Of a stretch of DNA of 64,000 bases, positions 8,545-16,792 are shown in pieces. The notes under the pieces are model-generated. The model had not been told where the DNA came from and did no database searches. It was given only the letters and a program-made list of their open reading frames with translations. The first letter of the stretch is position 1, and every line of letters begins with the position of its first letter. A program made the position numbers and the translations under genes. This stretch comes from Deferribacter desulfuricans SSM1 (GTDB taxonomy: Bacteria; Chrysiogenota; Deferribacteres; Deferribacterales; Deferribacteraceae): contig NC_013939.1 of the NCBI RefSeq assembly GCF_000010985.1, forward strand, positions 959,501 through 1,023,500, in the 5' to 3' direction.

Positions 8545-8668
8545 AAATATCTCCTTTAAAAATTTTACAAGTGTTACTTAACACAATTAATAGATAAAAT
8601 AAATAGAAAAATGAAAAAATCTATAGTTTTTGTTGATTAAATATTATTTAATGTGTAAAAGAGTATCT

Positions 8669-10000
8669 ATGCACTCGTTTGTGGAAAAGTACCGTTTAAT
8701 ATTTGGTAGTAATATTGATAACTTTTTACAATCTTTGAAATTACCAAAAGAAAAATTTTTTAGATTAAATTTAGCAAGAAATTTTAACTATTTGAGTGAA
8801 TTTGAATATTTAAATATACCTTTTAGTAGATGTGATTTATTTGATAACGTATATAAACTAAAAGAATCAGATAAGAATATTAGACTTTCTGACACTATAT
8901 CCTTTTTTACTGGTGGTATTTATATACAAAATCCGTCTTCACTGTTACCTGTAAAGTTCCTTATAGAAAATATAGATGTTGATGAGCCTGTGATATTGGA
9001 TATGGCATCGGCTCCAGGTGGTAAAACAACAGCTTTAAGTGAGTTTTTAGATAGAAGAGGATTGATTGTTGCTAATGAGCCATCAAAGAGTAGATTAAAG
9101 GATCTCAATTTTAATATAGAGAAAAATTTTGCCTATAATGTTGCAACAGTATCATATGATGGAAGAGTTTTACATAAATATTTAAGTGAAGTTTTTGATG
9201 CTGTATTGCTTGATGCACCTTGCAGCAACGAAAACAAAATATTTCATGATAATGCTGTATTGAATAATTGGAGTGAAACTTTAGTTGAGAGATTGGCAAA
9301 GCTTCAAAGAGAGTTGATTGAGTCAGCTTGTTTTACATTGAGGAAGGGTGGGATATTGATATATTCAACATGCACTTTTTCTATAGAAGAAAATGAGCAG
9401 ATTGTTGAATATCTATTATCTGAATATGATGTGGAATTAATCGATTTAAATAAAGGTGATTTTGATTATGGGTTATCAGGCAATAGTAATATAGATAAAA
9501 AAGTTGTTAGAATTTTACCACATTCTGGCAGATACCCTGGTTTTGATGGTTTTTTTGTGGCAGGTTTTCGTAAAAAGGGTGGGGGGATTTCAAATCGAAA
9601 TGTTAAAATATTGAATAGCGGATATGGATTGCGAACACCTGCAGAAGATTCTATAATTTATGAGATTAAAAATGATTTATATTTATCACCTAAATATCAA
9701 ATTTCTGGTTTGAAATACGAAAAATTTGGAACAAAGTTAGGGAAAAAAATTAAAAATATGGTGGAATATTCTTCTCAAGCATGCTGGGAGTTTGGGGATA
9801 AATTAATTAAAAAAAAGCTTGTGATAGATGATTATGAAAAAGCTAAAAAATTTGTAAAAGGTGAAAATTTGAAATTAAAAGATTATGATAATAAAGAGGG
9901 GGTATTATTTTTTAAAGATATACCATTGGGGTACTTTAAAATTGTTGATGGTAGAATTAAAAATAAAATAGATAGATATTTTCTTAGAGGTTTAAAATGA
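8669..10000 (+). CDS. RsmB/RsmF-family rRNA cytosine-C5 methyltransferase
   Basis: A SAM-dependent RNA m5C methyltransferase of the NOL1/NOP2/Sun family. The start at 8669 is chosen because AAGAG lies five bases upstream; the frame is open back to 8630 without a ribosome site. It has motif I DMASAPGGKTTAL, the first catalytic region DAPCSNENKIF and the nucleophile region STCTFSIEENEQ. The N-terminus is not a NusB domain, and an extra C-terminal 150 residues resemble the PUA-like tail of RsmF, so 16S rRNA modification of the RsmF type is more likely than RsmB. The target cytosine cannot be assigned. It overlaps the next gene by 4 bases. Confidence 0.88.
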   Translation: MHSFVEKYRLIFGSNIDNFLQSLKLPKEKFFRLNLARNFNYLSEFEYLNIPFSRCDLFDNVYKLKESDKNIRLSDTISFFTGGIYIQNPSSLLPVKFLIENIDVDEPVILDMASAPGGKTTALSEFLDRRGLIVANEPSKSRLKDLNFNIEKNFAYNVATVSYDGRVLHKYLSEVFDAVLLDAPCSNENKIFHDNAVLNNWSETLVERLAKLQRELIESACFTLRKGGILIYSTCTFSIEENEQIVEYLLSEYDVELIDLNKGDFDYGLSGNSNIDKKVVRILPHSGRYPGFDGFFVAGFRKKGGGISNRNVKILNSGYGLRTPAEDSIIYEIKNDLYLSPKYQISGLKYEKFGTKLGKKIKNMVEYSSQACWEFGDKLIKKKLVIDDYEKAKKFVKGENLKLKDYDNKEGVLFFKDIPLGYFKIVDGRIKNKIDRYFLRGLK

Positions 10001-11280
10001 GAAAGGTGCTTGTTGTTGAAGATAGCAAATTTTTTGCTGGTGTATTAAAAAATAACCTCAGTATTTTAAAGTATGAGGTAGACATTGCTCAATCATTAAA
10101 GGAGGCAAAAGATTTAATCGAAAGTAAAACCTATGATTTGATTTCTTTAGATTTGAATTTACCTGATGGAGATGGCTTAGAATTTTGTAAAAAGTTAAAA
10201 AGTGACCCTAAATATTGTAAAACACAGATTATAATAATTTCTAATACAGAAGATGAAGATGTAAAAAAAGAAATGACTCATTATGGTATACTGGGTTTTT
10301 TTAGTAAAAAAGATTCAAAAGAGAAACTTACAGATTTTATAGTTAATCTTGATAGATTGCTGAAAACATTGGATTATAGTGGTGATAATGTTTTGTTGAT
10401 AGAAGATAGTAAAATTCAACATCTTTACATAAAAGGTTTATTGGAATATGCAGGGTTAACTGTGTATAGTGCATATTCGTTAGATGAAGCTTATAAGCTA
10501 ACCGAAAACGAAATGCCAAAACTTGATTTGATTATATTGGACTATTATTTTGATGATGGAAATGCTGAAGAATTTGTGCAAAAAATTAAATCTAATAGCT
10601 TTTATTCTCATACACCGATTATGATGCTAACAGTCAGTGATGAAGCAGATATAAAATACAGTTTATTTCTTTTGGGGGTTTCAGATTACCTAAAAAAACC
10701 TTTTGATGTTGGGGAGTTTTATTTAAGGATAAGATCGCACTTAAGGATTAAATACTTAATCGATATGTTAGAAACAAAAAATAAAATGCTTACGGTTTTA
10801 GCAACAATTGATGATTTGACACAGCTTTACAATAGAAGGTTTTTTTGGGAGTTGGCAAGAAAGGAAGAAAATAGATATATAAGGTACAAAAGAGATTATT
10901 CTATAATTATATTAGATATTGATGATTTTAAAATGATAAATGATACATATGGTCATGATATAGGTGATACTGTTTTGAAAGAGATTTCGAAATCTGTTAG
11001 GTCAAATATTAGAAAATCTGATATTTTAGCAAGATTTGGAGGAGAAGAGTTTATAATTTTGTTACCTGAAACAGAGAAAAATGGTGCAAAAGCAGTTGCA
11101 GAAAAAATTAGGCAAAGTATCAATGATAAACAGTTTACTCATTTTAAGTTACATATAACGGTAAGTCTTGGCGTTTCATCAAGAACTGAGGCAAATGATT
11201 TGGAAGAAACCATAAAAATTGCGGACAACAGGCTTTATAAAGCAAAAAATAGTGGTAAAAACAAGGTGGTAGAACAATGA
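9997..11280 (+). CDS. PleD-like diguanylate cyclase with two receiver domains
   Basis: A 427-residue response regulator: REC1 (about residues 1-120, phospho-acceptor Asp52), REC2 (about 130-255, Asp182 in LDYYFDDG) and a GGDEF domain (about 265-427). The active site is GGEEF at 348-352, and the RKSD at 339-342 is the RxxD inhibitory site at the right spacing, so product feedback is expected. It makes cyclic di-GMP. REC2 keeps its Asp, unlike the degenerate adaptor of Caulobacter PleD. It overlaps the methyltransferase gene upstream and the peptidoglycan gene downstream by 4 bases each. No cognate kinase is next to it. Confidence 0.94.
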   Translation: MRKVLVVEDSKFFAGVLKNNLSILKYEVDIAQSLKEAKDLIESKTYDLISLDLNLPDGDGLEFCKKLKSDPKYCKTQIIIISNTEDEDVKKEMTHYGILGFFSKKDSKEKLTDFIVNLDRLLKTLDYSGDNVLLIEDSKIQHLYIKGLLEYAGLTVYSAYSLDEAYKLTENEMPKLDLIILDYYFDDGNAEEFVQKIKSNSFYSHTPIMMLTVSDEADIKYSLFLLGVSDYLKKPFDVGEFYLRIRSHLRIKYLIDMLETKNKMLTVLATIDDLTQLYNRRFFWELARKEENRYIRYKRDYSIIILDIDDFKMINDTYGHDIGDTVLKEISKSVRSNIRKSDILARFGGEEFIILLPETEKNGAKAVAEKIRQSINDKQFTHFKLHITVSLGVSSRTEANDLEETIKIADNRLYKAKNSGKNKVVEQ

Positions 11281-12518
11281 GAAAGGTTATTTTTTTATTA
11301 ATAATTTTAGTTTTCTATGCGGGATTGAGTTTTTCTGCCATAATTGAGAATATTTTTTCTAAAGGTATTTCAGATGACACTGTTTTTGTGGTGGATAAAT
11401 CTCAAAAAAAACTTTTTGTGGTGCAGGTTAAAAATGATATGCCGGAAATAATTTGGCAGTATAACAATATCTTACTTGGTGAAATGGAGGGTGATAAGCA
11501 AGTCGAAGGTGATAAAAAAACACCAGAAGGTATATATCGTGTAGTTAGTTTTATTCCTAAAAATCAGCTTTCCGAAATTTATGGTGAAGGTGCTTATCCT
11601 CTCAATTATCCCAATCCAGTGGATAAAATTTTTGGCAAAACAGGTTATGGTATTTGGATACACGGACTAAAAGAAGATAGTGGGAAAAAATACACACAGG
11701 GGTGTGTGGCTCTGCATAATGGCGATTTAGTGAGTTTATCAAAATATAATCCCATTGGGAAAAACGTTGTTATTTCAAAACATATCAATTTATTGAGTGA
11801 GACTGATTATATTGCTAAAAAAAGTGAGCTGTTAAGCTATTTAGATGATTATATAGTTTCATGGGAAAACAATAATTTTGAGAAGTTTGCAAGTTTTTAT
11901 CATTTAAAATTTAGAAATAATTCAGGCAAAAATCTTAAATCTTATTTAAGTTTAAAAAAGAGATTGATGGATTTATACCCTTATAGAAAAATCTTTTATG
12001 ATAAACTTAAAATTTTAAAAGAGGATGATAGATATCTTTACTATAGATTTAGACAGCTTTACTGTTCTACAAACCTTATTAGTGAAGGTGTCAAAGAGTT
12101 GTATCTTTTTAATGAATCAGGTAGTTATCAAATAATTTATGAAAACTATAAGGACCAAAGCGACTATAATATGTTTAAAAACTATGTAATTGATTTTATT
12201 GAAAAATGGAAAACTGCATGGATTTCAAAAAATATCGATGAATATATTAATTTTTATTCAGATAATTTCTATTCGAAGGGGATGAACAAAGAAGGGTGGA
12301 AAGAATATAAGTCAAAGCTTTTTAATAAAATTGGCAAAATCGACATAAAAATCGAGAAGGTAGAAGTAAGTTTTACAAATTCTAATAATATAACGGTTAG
12401 GTTTATACAAAAATATAAAGCAGATGATTATAGTGATGTTGGTATAAAAACTTTAAGAATTGTTGGTTGCCCTGGAGATTTTAAAATAAAAGAAGAATTG
12501 TGGAGAAAGCTTAAATGA
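11277..12518 (+). CDS. Csd6/Pgp2-like peptidoglycan L,D-carboxypeptidase (YkuD fold) with NTF2-like tail
   Basis: A 413-residue exported protein with signal peptide at 1-21 and a YkuD catalytic domain (about 33-170). His129 (in IWIHGLKED) and the nucleophile Cys143 (in YTQGCVALHN) are in place. Two NTF2/SnoaL-like stretches follow, about 185-290 and 300-413. YkuD plus NTF2-like tail is the architecture of Helicobacter Csd6 and Campylobacter Pgp2, which trim tetrapeptide stems to tripeptides and set helical shape, rather than of ordinary L,D-transpeptidases. The next gene encodes the enzyme for the following trimming step and overlaps by 4 bases. Plain transpeptidase activity cannot be excluded. 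Confidence 0.85.
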   Translation: MRKVIFLLIILVFYAGLSFSAIIENIFSKGISDDTVFVVDKSQKKLFVVQVKNDMPEIIWQYNNILLGEMEGDKQVEGDKKTPEGIYRVVSFIPKNQLSEIYGEGAYPLNYPNPVDKIFGKTGYGIWIHGLKEDSGKKYTQGCVALHNGDLVSLSKYNPIGKNVVISKHINLLSETDYIAKKSELLSYLDDYIVSWENNNFEKFASFYHLKFRNNSGKNLKSYLSLKKRLMDLYPYRKIFYDKLKILKEDDRYLYYRFRQLYCSTNLISEGVKELYLFNESGSYQIIYENYKDQSDYNMFKNYVIDFIEKWKTAWISKNIDEYINFYSDNFYSKGMNKEGWKEYKSKLFNKIGKIDIKIEKVEVSFTNSNNITVRFIQKYKADDYSDVGIKTLRIVGCPGDFKIKEELWRKLK

Positions 12519-13954
12519 GAGTTGTTTCTTTATTTTTATTAATTTTAATTAGCGCATTAAACATTTTGGCTGGAGAAATTAAACGTCCTTCAACTGTTCA
12601 TAATGTATATTTTAAAGGCTCGGATTATGAATTACATGTTTATAAAATATATGGTAGAAAAGATGGCAACACCATGTTGATTGTTGGTGGTATTCAGGGG
12701 GATGAGCCAGGTGGGTTTTTATCAGCGGATCTATACTCTGACCTAAAGCTTGAAAAAGGTAATTTAATTGTTGTTCCAAGGGCTAATTTTAAATCAATTA
12801 TACTTTTTAATCGTGGTATCGATGGAGATATGAATAGAATATTTCATAAAGATAAAATTGAAACTGATATGGATAAGGTAGTTGCAATAATTAAAAAACT
12901 GATGTCAGAATCAGATGTTTTTCTTCATCTACACGATGGATGGGGGTTTCATTATCCAAAGTATGTTGATAATATGAGAAACCCTAAAAGGTTTGGCCAG
13001 TCTATAATTACCGATGCAGATGTTTATAAATGTAGCAGTGGAAAGGTATTAAATCTTAAAGATATGGCTTTGAAAGTATTAGATGAGGTAAATAATAAAA
13101 TTGGTGATGAAAAATATTTTATGCACTATTTCAATACTAATACTGATGACCCTAAGACCCCTTTTAAAGATATGAGAAAAACTGCTACTTATTTTGCTTT
13201 AAAAAAATACTGTATCCCTGCTTTTGGTATTGAAGCTTCAAAAAATTTGCCAACTGTTGAAATGAAGGTGCTGCATCACAACTATGCGGTGAATGCTTTT
13301 ATGAAGTTATTTGATATCATACCTGAGCAACCGCAGATTTTTTTGCCGAAACCTGAGTTTAAATATGTTGTATTACAGATAAATGGTGTGCCTAAGATTG
13401 TTGAAAATAATAAAAGGTTGTTAATACCAAAAAACTCTAAGGTAGAAATAATACATATTGAGTCAAATTACAAAAGAGGGCTGTCTTGTGACTTCCTTGG
13501 AATAAACGGCTTGAATGATATGGGGATACCGATAACAGTTAGAAAAGACACTAAGGTAGTTTTTAGAAAGGATAATAAAATTATAGGGGAGATTTTTCTG
13601 AAAGTCATTAATAAGGAAAAATATAGAAATGTTGTTTTTTTATTAGAAATTAATGGAAAGAAAAAAGCATTTTTAGATGGTGAAGTTGTATCAGTGCGTG
13701 TTGGTGATTCAGTAAAAATCATTAAATCTTTTTATGAAAGTAACGATGGGTCAGATATCGAGGTGAATTTCAAAGGGTATGTACCACCTGAGGTACAAAG
13801 AAACACAGGTGATGATAGGGGGTATCTAATACGAATAGATCATAGTTTTATGAAAAAGTATTCACTGTATAAGGATAAAGAAGTTTATCCAGTTGTAGCT
13901 ACAGATGAAAGTGGTGATAAAATTGGAACAATTTATATTGAAATTGTTAAATAA
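12515..13954 (+). CDS. Csd4/Pgp1-like peptidoglycan D,L-carboxypeptidase (M14/M99)
   Basis: A 479-residue exported zinc carboxypeptidase with signal peptide at about 1-20. The first zinc motif is GGIQGDEPGG with Gln61 and Glu64 in place of the usual His-x-x-Glu; the third ligand is His140 in LHDGWGFH; the catalytic Glu240 is in FGIEASKNLP. A Gln zinc ligand is the reported peculiarity of Helicobacter Csd4. The C-terminal half (about 285-479) is beta-rich, like the M99 accessory domains. The family cuts tripeptide stems to dipeptides and is needed for helical or curved cell shape. It is co-translated with the Csd6-like gene, suggesting a two-step stem-trimming unit. Confidence 0.87.
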   Translation: MRVVSLFLLILISALNILAGEIKRPSTVHNVYFKGSDYELHVYKIYGRKDGNTMLIVGGIQGDEPGGFLSADLYSDLKLEKGNLIVVPRANFKSIILFNRGIDGDMNRIFHKDKIETDMDKVVAIIKKLMSESDVFLHLHDGWGFHYPKYVDNMRNPKRFGQSIITDADVYKCSSGKVLNLKDMALKVLDEVNNKIGDEKYFMHYFNTNTDDPKTPFKDMRKTATYFALKKYCIPAFGIEASKNLPTVEMKVLHHNYAVNAFMKLFDIIPEQPQIFLPKPEFKYVVLQINGVPKIVENNKRLLIPKNSKVEIIHIESNYKRGLSCDFLGINGLNDMGIPITVRKDTKVVFRKDNKIIGEIFLKVINKEKYRNVVFLLEINGKKKAFLDGEVVSVRVGDSVKIIKSFYESNDGSDIEVNFKGYVPPEVQRNTGDDRGYLIRIDHSFMKKYSLYKDKEVYPVVATDESGDKIGTIYIEIVK

Positions 13955-13980
13955 ACTGGTATTATTTGCATGATTGAAAT

Positions 13981-14044
13981 TTAAGGATGTTGCACAAATT
14001 AATATCTGCAACAGCAAAAATAAAATTTATCTTGTGCAATATCC
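13981..14044. repeat. short inverted-repeat (MITE-like) element, internally deleted form
   Basis: The left end TTAAGGATGTTGCACAA (13981-13997) matches the ends of the elements at 28165-28399 and 50790-50934 at 15 or more of 17 bases. The right end TTGTGCAATATCC (14032-14044) is its inverted copy with one mismatch. Only about 34 bases separate them, so this is a minimal or internally deleted copy. It sits in the 118-base gap before the BMP binding protein gene, and its transcript could fold into a long hairpin in that leader. Confidence 0.6.
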
Positions 14045-14072
14045 ATATAACATTTAAAAATTTGGAGGAGTT

Positions 14073-15131
14073 ATGAGAAGGCTTTTCTTATCAATTTTTA
14101 TCTTGATGTTTTTGTCTGTTGGTGTTTATGCAAAAGATTTAAAGGTTGGGTTTATCTATGTGGGTCCTGTTGGTGATGGTGGTTGGAGTTATGCTCATGA
14201 TTTAGGTAGGAAAGAGCTTGAAAAATTGCCTTATGTTAAGAAAACAACTTATGTGGAATCTGTACCTGAGGGAGCAGATGCTTTAAGAGTAATTATGAAA
14301 CTTGCTCAAACTGGTCATAATCTCATTTTTACCACAAGTTTCGGTTTTATGGATCCCACATTGGAAGTGGCCAAAAGGTTTCCAAATGTGGTATTTATGC
14401 ATTGCTCAGGTTATAAGACTGCAAAGAATGTGGGTACATATTTTGGTAGAATGTATCAGGCAAGATATTTATCAGGTATGATAGCTGGTTCAATGACTAA
14501 ATCCAATATTATTGGTTATGTTGCTGCTCATCCAATTCCAGAAGTTATAAGAGGTATAAATGCGTTTACTTTAGGGGTTAGAAAAGTTAATCCAAAAGCT
14601 ACTGTAAAAGTAGTATGGACTCAAACTTGGCTCGATCCAGGTACTGAAAGAAATGCTGCTGAGAGCTTGTTGGATGTGGGAGCTGATGTTTTAACTATGC
14701 ATCAGGATACACCAGCTACTTTGCAGGCTGCTGAAGCTCGTGGTAAATATGTGATCGGTTACAATTCTGATATGAGAAAATATGCTCCAAACGGTTTTTT
14801 AACAGCACCAGTTTGGAACTGGGGAGCGATTTATAAATATGTTGCTAAACAGGTTCATGATGGAACTTGGAAAAGTGAGCAACTTTGGTGGGGGATGGAC
14901 AAGGGTGCTGTAAAGCTTGCTCCTATTAGTAATAAAGTTCCTGCTGATATTAGAAAACTTGTTGAAGACACAAAACAGAAAATCATTAATGGAGAATTTA
15001 AAGTTTTTGAAGGGGAAATAAAGGATCAAAACGGTAAAGTGGTTCTTAAAAAGGGTGATATATTTAGTGATAAGGAATTGTTGGGGATGAATTTCTTTGT
15101 TGAAGGTGTTAGCGGAGTTATCCCTAAATAA
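14073..15131 (+). CDS. BMP-family (Med/BmpA) nucleoside-type binding protein
   Basis: A 352-residue periplasmic binding protein of the basic membrane protein family with signal peptide MRRLFLSIFILMFLSVGVYA. It has the characteristic KVGFIYVGPVGDGGWSYAHD start, SFGFMDPTLEVAKRFPNVVFMH and RMYQARYLSGMIAGSM. Well-studied members bind purine nucleosides. It lacks a lipobox cysteine, as expected for a soluble periplasmic protein of a diderm. A GGAGGAG site precedes the ATG. It heads the importer operon and has a terminator directly after it, so it is probably made in excess over the membrane parts. Confidence 0.9.
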   Translation: MRRLFLSIFILMFLSVGVYAKDLKVGFIYVGPVGDGGWSYAHDLGRKELEKLPYVKKTTYVESVPEGADALRVIMKLAQTGHNLIFTTSFGFMDPTLEVAKRFPNVVFMHCSGYKTAKNVGTYFGRMYQARYLSGMIAGSMTKSNIIGYVAAHPIPEVIRGINAFTLGVRKVNPKATVKVVWTQTWLDPGTERNAAESLLDVGADVLTMHQDTPATLQAAEARGKYVIGYNSDMRKYAPNGFLTAPVWNWGAIYKYVAKQVHDGTWKSEQLWWGMDKGAVKLAPISNKVPADIRKLVEDTKQKIINGEFKVFEGEIKDQNGKVVLKKGDIFSDKELLGMNFFVEGVSGVIPK

Positions 15132-15155
15132 TTTTTCCAATTAAAATAATCTTTA

Positions 15156-15187
15156 AAAAGGCGGGGTAACCCGCCTTTTGTTTTTTT
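15156..15187 (+). terminator. terminator/attenuator between binding protein and ABC genes
   Basis: AAAAGGCGGG (15156-15165) pairs perfectly with CCCGCCTTTT (15170-15179) around a GTAA tetraloop, followed by G and seven T residues. This is a strong intrinsic terminator. Partial readthrough would explain higher expression of the binding protein than of the ATPase and permeases. Confidence 0.88.
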
Positions 15188-15200
15188 AACTTTACAAATT

Positions 15201-15221
15201 ATCTTTTATAAAATAAAAGAT
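15201..15221. promoter_or_regulatory. perfect 9-bp-arm palindrome upstream of the ABC ATPase gene
   Basis: ATCTTTTAT (15201-15209) and ATAAAAGAT (15213-15221) form an exact inverted repeat around AAA. It lies between the terminator and the ATPase start. It could be an operator for a separate promoter or merely AT-rich symmetry; no clear hexamer pair is seen with it. Confidence 0.3.
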
Positions 15222-15277
15222 GTTGTCCCAAAAAATACATTTTTTGAGAAATTTATTGTAATTAAAGTGAGAGAGTG

Positions 15278-16792
15278 ATGGCTGAGGTTTTATTAAGTCT
15301 AAAGAATATTACAAAATCTTTTGGGAATGTGATTGCCAATAACAATGTTACATTTGATATTGAAAAAGGGGAGATACATACACTCCTTGGAGAAAATGGT
15401 GCAGGCAAAAGTACTTTAATGAACATTATAACAGGCCTTTATAAACCTGATTCAGGAGAGATTCTTTGGAAAGGTAAGCAGGTTGAAATAAATTCTCCTA
15501 TGGACGCATTAAAGTTAGGTATAGGGATGGTACATCAGCATTTTATGCTCGTAAGAAATCATACCGTTTATGAAAATCTATTTTTATCAGTGGATAAGCC
15601 ACCATTTTTATTAAAAAAACAAGATATTTTGGATAAGATAAACGGTATAATAGAAAAATTTGACTTAAACATTTCATTAAATGACCCCGTTTGGAAATTA
15701 GAGATTGGTAAACAGCAATGGATAGAAATTATAAAGTTGTTACTTAGAGATTGTGAATTGTTTATTTTGGATGAGCCAACAGCAGTATTGACACCTCAAG
15801 AGAGTCAGAAATTATTTGAGTTTTTAAAAGGGTTAAGAGACAGTGGTAAATCAATTATTTTTATTTCACATAAAATGAAAGAGGTTATGGATATCTCTGA
15901 CAAGGTTACTGTGTTAAAAAAAGGGGAAGTGGTAAAAACCTTAAAACGTGGCGATTTTGATGAAAAAATTCTTGCTAATTTAATGATTGACAGAGATGAA
16001 GAGATTACGTTTGAAAGGAAGCTTTTAAAAGAGAAAAAAGTTATTTTAAGTTTAAAAGATCTTTATGTTAGGAATGAAAAAGGGTTAAGCGATTTAGATG
16101 GATTGAGTTTGGATATTTATAAAGGGGAAGTTTTTGGTATTGCAGGTGTTGCCGGTAATGGACAGAAAGCGTTGGCTGAAGTTTTGACAGGTCTTAAAAA
16201 GGTGGAAAGAGGTCAAATCTTGATTAATGGTCAAGATATGACATATTCTGGAGCTAGAAGTAAGTATATCGCTGGTATTGCTCATATCCCTGAAGATAGA
16301 AAAACCATGGGAATTGCTCCTGATATGAGTGTTGAAGAGAATTTAGTTCTTAAAAATTATAAAGATAAACAGTTTAGAAAAGGTATTTTTTTGAATTTTA
16401 AGAAAATAAGGGAAAATGCTATAAAGAAGGTGGAAGATTTTGATATTAGACTTGCTTCACTTGATCAGTCGGTTAGATTTCTATCTGGTGGAAATATTCA
16501 AAAAGTAATAATTGCAAGGGAGTTATCACAACATCCTCAAATACTGGTAGCTTTGTATCCTACAAGAGGGCTTGATGTTGGATCTGCTGAATATGTTCAT
16601 AAAGTTATTTTAGAAGAACGAGATAAAGGGGTTACTACAATTTTAATATCTGAGGATTTGGATGAATTACTTAGATTGTCTGATAGAATCGGTGTTATTT
16701 TTAGAGGTAAAATAATTGGGATTGTAGAACCAAGTAAAACAACAATTACAGAAATTGGTTTGTTAATGGCAGGGCATAAAAATGAAAATTAG
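15278..16792 (+). CDS. double-ATPase subunit of the BMP-family ABC importer
   Basis: A 504-residue fused ABC ATPase. The first domain has Walker A GENGAGKST (38-46), Q-loop MVHQHFML and Walker B LFILDEPTAVLTP. The second has a degenerate Walker A GVAGNGQKALAEV, a good LSGGNIQKV signature and LVALYPTRGLDVG. Two domains in one chain, with a modified second domain, is the sugar/nucleoside importer (MglA/NupO) arrangement. The ATG at 15278 is preferred over the GTG one codon earlier. The 3' end overlaps the permease gene by 11 bases. It energises purine nucleoside-type uptake together with the two permeases. Confidence 0.93.
   Translation: MAEVLLSLKNITKSFGNVIANNNVTFDIEKGEIHTLLGENGAGKSTLMNIITGLYKPDSGEILWKGKQVEINSPMDALKLGIGMVHQHFMLVRNHTVYENLFLSVDKPPFLLKKQDILDKINGIIEKFDLNISLNDPVWKLEIGKQQWIEIIKLLLRDCELFILDEPTAVLTPQESQKLFEFLKGLRDSGKSIIFISHKMKEVMDISDKVTVLKKGEVVKTLKRGDFDEKILANLMIDRDEEITFERKLLKEKKVILSLKDLYVRNEKGLSDLDGLSLDIYKGEVFGIAGVAGNGQKALAEVLTGLKKVERGQILINGQDMTYSGARSKYIAGIAHIPEDRKTMGIAPDMSVEENLVLKNYKDKQFRKGIFLNFKKIRENAIKKVEDFDIRLASLDQSVRFLSGGNIQKVIIARELSQHPQILVALYPTRGLDVGSAEYVHKVILEERDKGVTTILISEDLDELLRLSDRIGVIFRGKIIGIVEPSKTTITEIGLLMAGHKNEN

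Noticed and set aside
8630-8668. Longer methyltransferase start at TTG 8630 or ATG 8651
   Set aside because: Neither has a ribosome site; ATG 8669 has AAGAG at proper spacing and begins with the family-like start.
14073-15131. Riboswitch in the 118-base leader of the BMP gene
   Set aside because: The only structure visible is the inverted-repeat element; no purine or preQ1 riboswitch consensus was found.
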